Source of the DNA: a virus | Direction: 5' to 3' (one strand) | DNA: 64,000 nt | IMG/VR virus record: IMGVR_UViG_3300031111_000010 | Coordinates: 1 to 64,000 of that record | Shown: positions 31,237-38,706 of the stretch, in pieces | How the letters are laid out: each line of letters opens with the position of its first letter | Position numbering within the stretch: position 1 is the first letter of the stretch | The notes under the pieces: generated by a model | What the model was told of the DNA's origin: nothing | Database searches by the model: none | Seen by the model: only the letters and a program-made list of their open reading frames with translations | Program-made: the position numbers and the translations under genes

Positions 31237-32448
31237 TCATCCTTTCACAACTGCTAACGGCTTAAGCTCCACGGCTATATCTACAAGGTCTTTTTGATTA
31301 TCCATGACGGTAGAAATATCCTTGTATGCTCCACTTGCCTCATCAAGATCAGATACGTTTCGAATACCATGGACAATACCCTGTTCATCCAGCTTCTTAA
31401 TCTCATCCTTCAGGTTCAACTTCTCCTTGGCCTTTGATCTACTCATCAATCGACCAGAACCATGAGAACAAGACTTGAAACTTTCAGAATTACCCTTACC
31501 AACTACAATGTAGCTCTTGGTTCCCTGACTACCCGGAATGATACCATACTCATCTTCATATGCTCTGGTAGCACCCTTACGATGCACCAGCACATTCTTA
31601 CCAAAATGATTCTCCAATGCAGCATAGTTATGATGAATGTTGATATTGGTATTCTTAGCAGCAGTATCAAACTGAACATCTACATGGTTTGATATAGCTT
31701 CCATTACTCTCTGCATCATCAACTGACGATTAGCCAATGCAAAGTTACAGCAATAGTTCATTTCCTGAAAATACATCTTTCCTTCTTTGCTATCGAAAGG
31801 AAGAAAAGCTAACTGCCAACTTTTAGGAACATTAGACTGCCATTTTTCATTCAATTCAATAGCAATCTTATTATAGTGAGTAGCAACCTTATTACCCAAG
31901 TTTCTACTACCAGAATGAATCATGATCCAAATGTAGCCATCACTACCCTGCTGGATTTCAATGAAATGATTTCCACCACCCAAAGTACCAATCTGCTTCT
32001 TAGCACTATCCCATTCATCATAGATAACAGTATTATTGAAGTCAAAAAAATCAACAGGTAAATTGGGAATATTATGATCATCTTTATTATGCTTGAAACC
32101 AACAGGCACCAGCTTACGGATATCACCCATGATCTTTTTCAAGATGGTCTTATCTAAGCTACCAGCAAACAGGGAAGTTCTTAAAGCTATCATACCGCAA
32201 CCGATATCAACACCCACGGCATTAGGCACGATGTAACCCTGAGTAGCCATAACACCACCAATAGGCATACCATAACCCTGATGCATATCGGGCATACCAG
32301 CAACATGATGGAAAACAAAAGGCAACATAGATAAATGCTCCATCTGTTCAAGAGCACCAGCTTCCACTTCACCTAACCATAATTTGATAGGCACTCGATA
32401 TTCACCATGCTTATATATAACATTGAAATTATTTTTTAACTGTATCAT
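31237..32448 (-). CDS. rtcB: RNA-splicing ligase RtcB, 403 aa
   Basis: G-V-D-I-G-C-G-M (Mn site), G-G-G-N-H-F-I-E, H-S-G-S-R-N-L-G, D-I-H/N-I-H-H-N-Y-A, R-K-G-A-T-R-A and S-C-S-H-G-S-G-R (the guanylylated His) are all present. Full-length for the shorter RtcB class. Joins 2',3'-cyclic phosphate to 5'-OH RNA ends, as produced by anticodon nucleases; a phage copy can restore cleaved tRNAs. GAGGAA ribosome site overlaps the upstream small gene. Confidence 0.95.
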   Translation of the reverse strand: MIQLKNNFNVIYKHGEYRVPIKLWLGEVEAGALEQMEHLSMLPFVFHHVAGMPDMHQGYGMPIGGVMATQGYIVPNAVGVDIGCGMIALRTSLFAGSLDKTILKKIMGDIRKLVPVGFKHNKDDHNIPNLPVDFFDFNNTVIYDEWDSAKKQIGTLGGGNHFIEIQQGSDGYIWIMIHSGSRNLGNKVATHYNKIAIELNEKWQSNVPKSWQLAFLPFDSKEGKMYFQEMNYCCNFALANRQLMMQRVMEAISNHVDVQFDTAAKNTNINIHHNYAALENHFGKNVLVHRKGATRAYEDEYGIIPGSQGTKSYIVVGKGNSESFKSCSHGSGRLMSRSKAKEKLNLKDEIKKLDEQGIVHGIRNVSDLDEASGAYKDISTVMDNQKDLVDIAVELKPLAVVKG

Positions 32449-32593
32449 TTTTCATTTCCTCAATAGTTTTTTCTATTGCTTCTCTGGTATTATCCTTTCC
32501 ATCCGAATTTTTATGATGGAGCATTCTCTCTCCTACACAAATAGGACAAAAAGGAGTCCCATATTTTTGATTGTGTTTTTTACAATAGTTCAC
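32429..32593 (-). CDS. Small zinc-knuckle protein with GTG start, 54 aa
   Basis: Reading from GTG at 32593 behind AGGAGTG: C-K-K-H near the start and C-P-I-C-V near residue 16, then a helix. Its end overlaps the RtcB start by 20 bases. Confidence 0.6.
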   Translation of the reverse strand: MNYCKKHNQKYGTPFCPICVGERMLHHKNSDGKDNTREAIEKTIEEMKNDTVKK

Positions 32594-32629
32594 TATAACA
32601 CACTCCTATAAAAAAAGAAACCTATTTTT

Positions 32630-32845
32630 TTAAATAGAATCCCAAGGTGTTTCACAGTTCCAGCATCGATTATTATTGCAGAATAGTTCCTGCTCAGTCA
32701 CAGAAGCACCACAAGCAGTACATTCCATTTCCTCATCAATCTCATCCAGAAAATCCTTGAGATCATCAGCAGTATCAAAGGCATAGAAGTTACCATTGGG
32801 ATTCTCTACCAGTTTATCATTGATAATAAAACCTTTGCGTACCAT
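32630..32845 (-). CDS. Zinc-ribbon protein, 71 aa
   Basis: C-T-A-C-G (residue 45) and C-N-N-N-R-C-W-N-C (58-66) give a clear zinc ribbon. The ATG at 32845 overlaps the preceding stop (TAATG) behind AAAGGA; longer in-frame starts overlap the upstream gene. Confidence 0.65.
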   Translation of the reverse strand: MVRKGFIINDKLVENPNGNFYAFDTADDLKDFLDEIDEEMECTACGASVTEQELFCNNNRCWNCETPWDSI

Positions 32846-32958
32846 TATTTCCATCCTTTCTTTCTGGCTATTTCCAGAAACCATTCACCAGCAACAGCAG
32901 CAAGATATCCAATAAAACACATTACAAACATGAAACCCAAAACCTTTAACAATGCCAT
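32845..32958 (-). CDS. Tiny membrane protein, 37 aa
   Basis: M-A-L-L-K-V-L-G-F-M-F-V-M-C-F-I-G-Y-L: one hydrophobic helix and a basic C-terminus. AAAGGAGTTATC ribosome site. Confidence 0.55.
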   Translation of the reverse strand: MALLKVLGFMFVMCFIGYLAAVAGEWFLEIARKKGWK

Positions 32959-32968
32959 GATAACTCCT

Positions 32969-33169
32969 TTAGATATAGGGTTTAATACTCCAAAGAAATT
33001 TTTTAGCAATCTCAATCATTTCTTCTCGCAGTTCAGGATGATCCTTGAATGCTTTGATTGCAGCTTTCTGATATTTATAACCAAGCTGATATTCAGTACC
33101 ATGATCACAGGCAAAATGATAGGATGCTTGGTAACCGTCTTTTGCAAATTGTTCTAAAATCTCGTTCAT
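32969..33169 (-). CDS. Hypothetical protein, 66 aa
   Basis: Helical protein containing H-F-A-C-D-H-G-T-E-Y. AAAAGGATTAGAA ribosome site. Preceded by a G-rich hairpin. Unknown. Confidence 0.6.
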   Translation of the reverse strand: MNEILEQFAKDGYQASYHFACDHGTEYQLGYKYQKAAIKAFKDHPELREEMIEIAKKFLWSIKPYI

Positions 33170-33198
33170 TTCTAATCCTTTTAGTTAGTTATTATCGC

Positions 33199-33218
33199 CA
33201 AGGGGGTTTACCCCCTTG
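33199..33218. terminator. Perfect hairpin without T-run
   Basis: CAAGGGGG/CCCCCTTG with a four-base loop between two minus-strand genes. It may attenuate transcription or stabilise a processed mRNA end. Similar G/C hairpins occur at 33794, 40552 and 62059. Confidence 0.55.
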
Positions 33219-33220
33219 AG

Positions 33221-33721
33221 TTAATCCCAATGGTTTTCGTAGTATTCACCACCATGAGAGAAGGTGAAATAACCCTTGCGATAGCTGCACTGTTCTTTTT
33301 TATTACCCTGCACGATGAAAGGATAAGAACCAATAAATGAAGTACCACTACCGAAATTTCTTACATGTAACCGGAACTCAGGACCAACAACCCTATTACC
33401 AGCTTTGGCTTTACCATTTCCACCAAATTCTTGACCATTGGTGATCGTTTCAACCATCCGACACTTGACGGTTTTACCAGTAGGAGAAACATCAATGATC
33501 TTGGCAAAATTATTAATGGTCATATTATAACCATATGAAGCATGAAGTTTTTTGCCTACCCATTCATGTTTCTTAACAGATTTCTTGACAGCTTTCTTGA
33601 TCTTACGGGTTTTCTTTTCTACCTTTTGAAATTCAGGCACTTCATCATCTCTCAAAGTAGTCAGACTGTTGATTCCTCTTGCCCTCAGAATTGCCATGTC
33701 TTTTTCGGTCAATCGGCTCAT
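33221..33721 (-). CDS. Hypothetical basic protein, 166 aa
   Basis: Lysine-rich linker (K-K-T-R-K-I-K-K-A-V-K-K-S-V-K-K) at residues 35-50, then a beta domain. C-S-Y-R-K-G-Y-F near the end. GAAAGGAC ribosome site. Own promoter 30 bases upstream. Possibly nucleic-acid binding. Confidence 0.65.
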   Translation of the reverse strand: MSRLTEKDMAILRARGINSLTTLRDDEVPEFQKVEKKTRKIKKAVKKSVKKHEWVGKKLHASYGYNMTINNFAKIIDVSPTGKTVKCRMVETITNGQEFGGNGKAKAGNRVVGPEFRLHVRNFGSGTSFIGSYPFIVQGNKKEQCSYRKGYFTFSHGGEYYENHWD

Positions 33722-33750
33722 TTTAAGTCCTTTCGTTGAGTGTTTCTTTT

Positions 33751-33779
33751 ATATTATATGATGTGATTTACCCTGTCAA
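33751..33779 (-). promoter_or_regulatory. Sigma70-type promoter
   Basis: TTGACA (33779-33774), 17-bp spacer, TAATAT (33756-33751). Confidence 0.75.
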
Positions 33780-33793
33780 GTCTTTTTTTCGCC

Positions 33794-33810
33794 ATGGGGC
33801 AAAGCCCCAT
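33794..33810. terminator. Hairpin between two minus-strand units
   Basis: ATGGGGC/GCCCCAT with a three-base loop just after the 78-aa gene. T-rich on the + strand side only. Confidence 0.5.
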
Positions 33811-33813
33811 ATT

Positions 33814-34050
33814 TTATTTTTTGAGATACCGTTTCATAGCTGCCATGGCCTTTGCCTTTGTATCATAACCATGCATATTGTTCAATCTGCTGTTGAATCC
33901 TGCGTGACCAAAAGTAATAAACCATCTTTTGGTTTCAGGAAGCATGGCAACCGCATTTTCACAGTTAGCATCCCGGCAAAAACCAGTTTCGTAACAAGAT
34001 TTGGCAGAAAAAAGAATGTTGTTAAGGGATTCTTGAATCGGAATGCTCAT
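33814..34050 (-). CDS. Hypothetical protein under a sigma54-type promoter, 78 aa
   Basis: Start M-S-I-P-I-Q-E-S-L follows GAAAGGAC; the longer frame is rejected because it begins at the predicted transcription start. C-Y-E-T-G-F-C-R-D-A-N-C-E cluster near residue 20, basic end. Unknown. Its promoter faces away from the 34.3-kb operon. Confidence 0.6.
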   Translation of the reverse strand: MSIPIQESLNNILFSAKSCYETGFCRDANCENAVAMLPETKRWFITFGHAGFNSRLNNMHGYDTKAKAMAAMKRYLKK

Positions 34051-34091
34051 TGTTTTGTCCTTTCGGTTTGGTTTGAAGTTACTCATATATA

Positions 34092-34109
34092 TTGCAGTTG
34101 CTGTGCCAA
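34092..34109 (-). promoter_or_regulatory. Sigma54-type promoter
   Basis: On the minus strand TTGGCACAGCAACTGCAA, GG to GC distance 12. Predicted start about 34082 gives a 32-base leader with GAAAGGAC before the 78-aa gene. Confidence 0.6.
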
Positions 34110-34179
34110 GATTGTAATTTTTTTTATATAGTTATTTCAGTCACTTGAAAAATTAGTATTTTTGATTGGGTAAAAAACA

Positions 34180-34214
34180 TGACAAAAATTGTCAAACTTA
34201 TGACAAAAATTGTC
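34180..34214. promoter_or_regulatory. Tandem palindromes, candidate activator (enhancer) site
   Basis: TGACAAAAATTGTCA at 34180-34194 and TGACAAAAATTGTC at 34201-34214, 21 bp (two helical turns) apart. Sits midway between two divergent sigma54-type promoters, about 90-100 bp from each, where bacterial enhancer-binding proteins bind. Same arrangement at 62798. Confidence 0.65.
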
Positions 34215-34277
34215 CAGATAGTTATATACTTTACTCCGGTAAATTTGTAAGTACTTGATATTATTACAAGTGAAAAG

Positions 34278-34294
34278 TTGGCACAGGGTCTGCA
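34278..34294 (+). promoter_or_regulatory. Sigma54-type promoter
   Basis: TTGGCACAGGGTCTGCA, GG to GC distance 12. The predicted start is about 34305, next to the ATG at 34307, so the mRNA would be nearly leaderless. A poor sigma70 reading (TTGGCA-N17-TATGGC) cannot be excluded. Confidence 0.5.
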
Positions 34295-34306
34295 TATAAG
34301 TATGGC

Positions 34307-34540
34307 ATGAAAACACAAGATATAGAAAAGCTGACTATTCCTAAACAGTATGCTCAAATTGAAGATAAGACTTTTGAGATGCTTGAAGATGAATTGATGG
34401 ATGTATATAATAGGTATCCAGATTATAATGATCCTGAATATGGTGGCAAGGGTTTCAATGCAATGGTTGATCTTTTTGCTTCTGATGATTTTTACCATGA
34501 ACATTATGTAGCTAAAGAATATCTTAAACTGAAAGGATAA
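34307..34540 (+). CDS. Hypothetical acidic protein, 77 aa
   Basis: M-K-T-Q-D-I-E-K-L start has no ribosome site, consistent with a leaderless transcript. Acidic, Tyr-rich (Y-N-R-Y-P-D-Y-N-D-P-E-Y-G-G-K-G). Unknown. First gene of the only plus-strand accessory operon here. Confidence 0.6.
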   Translation: MKTQDIEKLTIPKQYAQIEDKTFEMLEDELMDVYNRYPDYNDPEYGGKGFNAMVDLFASDDFYHEHYVAKEYLKLKG

Positions 34541-34543
34541 AAA

Positions 34544-34771
34544 ATGGATATCATCGAAAAGATCATGAAAGAGCAGATGGGTTTTATTGTAGATGATAAT
34601 CAGCTTCTTCAGATTATCGCCATTGACCCTAATTATGAAATTCTGATTCGGGCAAATCTTTATCGTATAGTTGTACCTGCTTATAAAGTGGTGGAGAAGA
34701 TAAAGAAAATCAATGATGAAAAAAATAATCATGTTCGTGATATTTCTATTGGTTTTACCCGTATCGGTTAA
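34544..34771 (+). CDS. Hypothetical protein, 75 aa
   Basis: Helical, M-D-I-I-E-K-I-M-K-E-Q-M start resembling a coiled-coil dimer. GAAAGGATAAAAA ribosome site. Unknown. Confidence 0.6.
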   Translation: MDIIEKIMKEQMGFIVDDNQLLQIIAIDPNYEILIRANLYRIVVPAYKVVEKIKKINDEKNNHVRDISIGFTRIG

Positions 34772-34779
34772 AAAAGTTC

Positions 34780-34811
34780 TTGACAGGGAACATATTGTTT
34801 GATATGTTCCC
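34780..34811 (+). promoter_or_regulatory. Sigma70-type promoter with built-in operator palindrome
   Basis: TTGACA (34780-34785), 17-bp spacer, TATGTT (34803-34808). A perfect inverted repeat GGGAACATAT/ATATGTTCCC (34786-34811) fills the space from the -35 box through the -10 box, so a bound repressor would block polymerase. Confidence 0.7.
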
Positions 34812-34840
34812 TTCATAACCTCAAAAAAGGAGTGTGTAAC

Positions 34841-35758
34841 ATGACGTTTTTTCAAGCAATCGAAACTAAAGATGTAAACGTGGCTATGGAAGCAGGTAAC
34901 CATAACTTTGAAGCTATCAAAGAAGATTTGTTTACTGCTGATGGTCTTCGTATTCCCGATCATGTTGCTGTTCTCAATCAAAACACTGGTGATTATTTGG
35001 GTACAGTTGGCAGGGGTTACGAACCAGTTCAACCGGAAACATTCTATGAGTTAGCTGATGAGTTCATCGAATCAACTGATGCAATGATTGATGGTGTTCT
35101 CAATTTCAGGAATGGATCAACTATGGGTCTGTCCTTTCATATCGCAGATCGTGAGTATATCGCTGGTGATCCGATTTCACTCCGGTTCATGATGGTCAAT
35201 GGTTTTGATGGTTGGCAGGGTCTGAATGGTTTTGCTCCTACCAATCGGATAGCTTGTCTGAATGTATGTAATTCATCCAATCGTGTCTATAACCTGAAGC
35301 ATACCAAAAATGTTCTCAATCGTGTTCAGGTTGTCAAGAACATGCTCAAGTATTATCAGAATGAGATTGCATCATTTGATGATAAGATGAATTATCTTGT
35401 TGGACATCGTATGAATGAAGCAGAGGCTGTCAAGTGGTTTCGTTCTCTGTTTCCGAAACCTACTTCCCGTAGGTCTGAAACCATACTGGATAACAAGGTT
35501 GCGGTTTTTGTTGATTGTCTATTGCATGGTAGGGGTTCTGAAATTGCTGGTGTTCGTGGAACGTCTTACGGTGCTTTTCAGGCACTTACTGAGTATATCA
35601 ACCACCACCGTTCAGTTCGGGTAACAGAAGGTAGAGAAGAAGATGAAGTCCGTTTTGAAGCTATCCATTTTGGTACTGGTAACTCTCTTACTCAGCGTGG
35701 ATTGACTTCTCTTACCACTGGTTTCGGTTTTACTGCTGACGAATTTCGTATCGATTAA
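34841..35758 (+). CDS. DUF932 phage/plasmid-like protein, 305 aa
   Basis: L-G-T-V-G-R-G-Y-E-P-V-Q near residue 50, F-M-M-V-N-G-F-D-G and R-I-A-C-L-N are characteristic of the DUF932 (TIGR03299) family, widespread in phages and plasmids without known activity. ATG at 34841 follows AAAGGAGTGTGTAAC. Strong regulated promoter suggests abundant early product. Confidence 0.82.
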   Translation: MTFFQAIETKDVNVAMEAGNHNFEAIKEDLFTADGLRIPDHVAVLNQNTGDYLGTVGRGYEPVQPETFYELADEFIESTDAMIDGVLNFRNGSTMGLSFHIADREYIAGDPISLRFMMVNGFDGWQGLNGFAPTNRIACLNVCNSSNRVYNLKHTKNVLNRVQVVKNMLKYYQNEIASFDDKMNYLVGHRMNEAEAVKWFRSLFPKPTSRRSETILDNKVAVFVDCLLHGRGSEIAGVRGTSYGAFQALTEYINHHRSVRVTEGREEDEVRFEAIHFGTGNSLTQRGLTSLTTGFGFTADEFRID

Positions 35759-35762
35759 AAAT

Positions 35763-35823
35763 ACTGTCAAGGGGAATTTTTTCTAAAGTTTCCCTTGACA
35801 GTGGCGATAAGATATAGTAAGAA
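35763..35823 (+). promoter_or_regulatory. Inverted repeat overlapping a TTGACA promoter
   Basis: ACTGTCAAGGG (35763-35773) and CCCTTGACAGT (35792-35802) form an 11-bp stem whose second arm contains a -35 box (35795-35800). A weak -10 TAAGAA lies 17 bp on. It may terminate the DUF932 transcript and start the next. Confidence 0.55.
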
Positions 35824-35862
35824 CATAATCATTAATTGAAACTTTAATTGAAAGGATATAAG

Positions 35863-36012
35863 ATGAATTCATTTCTTGAAGGACCGCATTCTGATGAATT
35901 GGAGAATCTTAAAGAAGATGTTGATTTTGAGATTTTTGATCTTGAAGAATTCGATACTTGCATGAAAGAAGGAGTTGAGGATCGTGGTATGGAGGATGAT
36001 GTACCATTTTAA
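35863..36012 (+). CDS. 49-aa acidic protein with SSB-like C-terminal tip
   Basis: M-N-S-F-L-E-G-P-H-S then an acidic chain ending M-E-D-D-V-P-F. The D-D-[IV]-P-F tip with acidic lead is the known C-terminal docking peptide of bacterial SSB, bound by RecQ, RecO, ExoI, PriA, DNA polymerase chi and others. There is no OB fold, so it looks like a free docking peptide or mimic. GAAAGGATATAAG ribosome site. Own promoter and terminator. Too short for a standard ORF cut-off. Confidence 0.75.
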   Translation: MNSFLEGPHSDELENLKEDVDFEIFDLEEFDTCMKEGVEDRGMEDDVPF

Positions 36013-36030
36013 ATGGGTGTGCTCTGTTAA

Positions 36031-36066
36031 GAAGGGATGGTAGTTTTCTACCATCCCTTCTTTTAT
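36031..36066. terminator. Strong bidirectional terminator
   Basis: 13-bp perfect stem GAAGGGATGGTAG/CTACCATCCCTTC with a TTTT loop and T-run. Separates the 49-aa gene from the convergent tail operon. Confidence 0.88.
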
Positions 36067-37112
36067 TGGGTATATTGAGTAACCGTATCAGCAACTTTAT
36101 TGGATACTTTACTGCTTATTCTTTTCACTGTCGGTATAACTTCACGAACTTCTTTTTCCCTTGCATTATCTCTTGCTTTGGCATTTGCAACACTATTAGT
36201 ATCGACGTTGATAATAGTACCATACTGAATGGTTCCTGCATATAATGGACTTAAATCTTGGAATGTCAATTGTAAATTACAGCTACTTGGATATCCTTTT
36301 ATATAAGGAGAATTCCATGTTGGTTGAACAGCTATAAGAGCACATGTTCGATAGTCTATAAATGGCACTGGAAATGTTGATACTTCAAACATATAAGGAA
36401 AATCAATAGTAACACCACCTTCATTAATTAAATCAGGAGATGAGTATTTCATTAATGCTTGGATAGGTTCAATCAATTGTTTTTCTGGATGATTATCATT
36501 ATTTCTCATTTCATTAAACAATACAAATTCAAGAATCAATTGTCTTCTATCTGAATTAGCATAATACATTGGTGTATCTATTTTCCATTTTTGTATACTA
36601 TGTCCCGGCATAGCTGCAAGTGCCTTCTGTGCCAAACCTTCTACTGTAATAGACTCTTTTGCTCTTTTAGGAGAAGATGTTGATTTATCTTTAGCACTAT
36701 CTGAAAGATATTGTTGTTCAACTTCTTTTAGTTTAGCACCAATATAATTTCCTATTGCATTTGATCCTGATTTTAATTCATTGGTTAATTTGACAAGTGA
36801 TCTTGCTTTCTGAGCTAATCTTGATGCTACTGATTCATATGCTTCCCAATGATGAACAACATTCTCATTTAAAGATAATGGTGCGAGAAATTCAAATGTA
36901 ACATTAGTATCAGCCGTTGAGATTGGAGCATCAGCACCTTTACTATATTGATCAAGTATTTTCTTAGGTCGCATTCTAATCCATACAGAACCACTTCTGC
37001 TTTCTTCTCCTTTTGACCATGGAGAAATACCAAAAGGTCTTCTATATAGTTTTACGTCCTGTGATTCTTTATCTCTTGTTGATCTTGGTCCTTTTCTATG
37101 TGTTGTTGCCAT
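36063..37112 (-). CDS. Baseplate tail-tube cap, T4 gp48-like, 349 aa
   Basis: Contains N-S-D-R-R-Q-L-I-L-E-F-V-L-F, followed by F-P-Y-M-F-E-V-S-T-F and W-N-S-P-Y-I-K-G-Y-P-S-x-C-N-L-Q-L-T-F-Q-D-L, consistent with the gp48/gp54 tube-initiator proteins. Length near T4 gp48 (364). It would cap the baseplate hub and nucleate the tube. Starts directly on the stop of the tape-measure gene. Confidence 0.72.
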   Translation of the reverse strand: MATTHRKGPRSTRDKESQDVKLYRRPFGISPWSKGEESRSGSVWIRMRPKKILDQYSKGADAPISTADTNVTFEFLAPLSLNENVVHHWEAYESVASRLAQKARSLVKLTNELKSGSNAIGNYIGAKLKEVEQQYLSDSAKDKSTSSPKRAKESITVEGLAQKALAAMPGHSIQKWKIDTPMYYANSDRRQLILEFVLFNEMRNNDNHPEKQLIEPIQALMKYSSPDLINEGGVTIDFPYMFEVSTFPVPFIDYRTCALIAVQPTWNSPYIKGYPSSCNLQLTFQDLSPLYAGTIQYGTIINVDTNSVANAKARDNAREKEVREVIPTVKRISSKVSNKVADTVTQYTQ

Positions 37113-38704
37113 TAGAATCCTTGTGAGTTAAGTGTATTTATTGCTAAACCAAAATTATCTATTTCATCAGGAACTTGTTTAACATCTCCTTGTCCACCAT
37201 TACTTCTTAGTCCTGAGAACCAGTTACCAACTCCCCTTCTTAATTGTGCTGCATATGTTCCTTCTTGTATTCTTTTCATTGCTTCTTGGTTTTCTTTATG
37301 CCATTGTTCTTCTCTTTTTGCTTCTTCTTCTTTCTCTTTTACTCTTGATTCAACACCAGCTACATCAACCCCTCTTGCTATCTCTGCTGCTTTTAATGAT
37401 CTTGCATTTTCTAATGTTGATTTTTTTGTTGGATGATTTGTAAGCATCATATCCATTTTCATACCACGAATATTATTAGCCAATTCTTTACCTACCATTG
37501 GAATAGAACTAGCAGCATTAGCAGCATTTTCAATCATACCATTTATTAGACCCGTAAAAAAATTACTCAATTTTATTCCAAAATTTACGATATCATTTAT
37601 AAACTGACCAGTAAGAAAGTAATCCCATCCTGCTTTCATTGCTTTCATCCACTCATCCAGTTTGGCTTGTACATCCATTTCCTCACCAAACATTTTCATA
37701 GCAAGATTCATTGTATTTAAGAATAATGAAAGTGGAAGTTCAATCCAATCATCTAAAGCTGCCCAAAGACCTTCTCTTACCTTATCCCATTTAGTACCTA
37801 CTGTTTTCTCATATGCTTCCATAAAATCCAATACATCTAATAAAATAGCTATTGGAAGAAGTAATCTTTTTATTCCTAATTTTAACAATCCCATTGATTT
37901 TTTTAAATAAGGAATATCATCTATCCACTTTAGCCACTTTGATTTTCTCAACATTGCTAATCCTTCACCAAGTTTCTTAAATTTAGGACTCATAGAAATC
38001 AATCCACCAAGACCCATTAAAGTAGCAAGTCTATCACCCAAGTATCCCGCCAATCCTTTTATTATACCTGCTAATATCAGACCCAATAAAGTAGCCATAC
38101 CTATATCTTTAGCTGTAACTTTCTTATTGAGAAAATCCATCTTGAATCGTTTCATTTGTAAAGCAAGCATTTTTCTTAAAAGTTTTACTTGAGTACCCGC
38201 CCATTTAGGTGTTTTTTGAAACAGGAATTCCCATGCTCCTTTGGTTGCTGATACAATAGAATCTTTCATAGAACCTAACAAAGCAAACCATTCTGATTCC
38301 TCACCGAATAAACTGAGAAAATGAGATTTTAATTCTTGGAAGAATCGAGTAAAGTGTTGAGCGACATTCATTACCATGTTCTTTGTTTTACCAAGAACAC
38401 CAAAACTCATTTTGTTTGCCAATCTAAATGTTGCTTCGGTCATGTCTAATACTTTACCCCATGCACCTTCACGTTTCTTTATAAATCTACCATTTTCATC
38501 TCTGGCTCTTTCTGTAAATGCTCTTTGTCTTTTCTGTTGTTCTTCTTGTTCATCAGTAATTTTCAACCATTTGTCAAGCATCTCACGTTCTTTCTCGCTC
38601 ATTGCTTTGACTTGTGCTGAACTACCAACATACATTTTTAAAATGTTTACTGCTTCAGAAACAGTCTTATTAAGAGATTTTAATTCTTGATCTGTAGTTG
38701 CCAT
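37112..38704 (-). CDS. Tape-measure / hub protein, T4 gp29-like position, 530 aa
   Basis: Helical N-terminal third with A-R-D-E-N-G-R-F-I-K-K (a motif common in T4-type tape/hub proteins), hydrophobic segments near 205-225 and 280-295, and coiled-coil C-terminus. Immediately downstream of the frameshifting chaperone gene, the classic place for a tape measure. About the size of T4 gp29 (590). Confidence 0.7.
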   Translation of the reverse strand: MATTDQELKSLNKTVSEAVNILKMYVGSSAQVKAMSEKEREMLDKWLKITDEQEEQQKRQRAFTERARDENGRFIKKREGAWGKVLDMTEATFRLANKMSFGVLGKTKNMVMNVAQHFTRFFQELKSHFLSLFGEESEWFALLGSMKDSIVSATKGAWEFLFQKTPKWAGTQVKLLRKMLALQMKRFKMDFLNKKVTAKDIGMATLLGLILAGIIKGLAGYLGDRLATLMGLGGLISMSPKFKKLGEGLAMLRKSKWLKWIDDIPYLKKSMGLLKLGIKRLLLPIAILLDVLDFMEAYEKTVGTKWDKVREGLWAALDDWIELPLSLFLNTMNLAMKMFGEEMDVQAKLDEWMKAMKAGWDYFLTGQFINDIVNFGIKLSNFFTGLINGMIENAANAASSIPMVGKELANNIRGMKMDMMLTNHPTKKSTLENARSLKAAEIARGVDVAGVESRVKEKEEEAKREEQWHKENQEAMKRIQEGTYAAQLRRGVGNWFSGLRSNGGQGDVKQVPDEIDNFGLAINTLNSQGF

Positions 38705-38706
38705 TA

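Noticed and set aside
34124-35032. Long minus-strand frame of 302 codons
   Set aside because: Lies opposite three plus-strand genes with good starts; hydrophobic shadow composition and no ribosome site.
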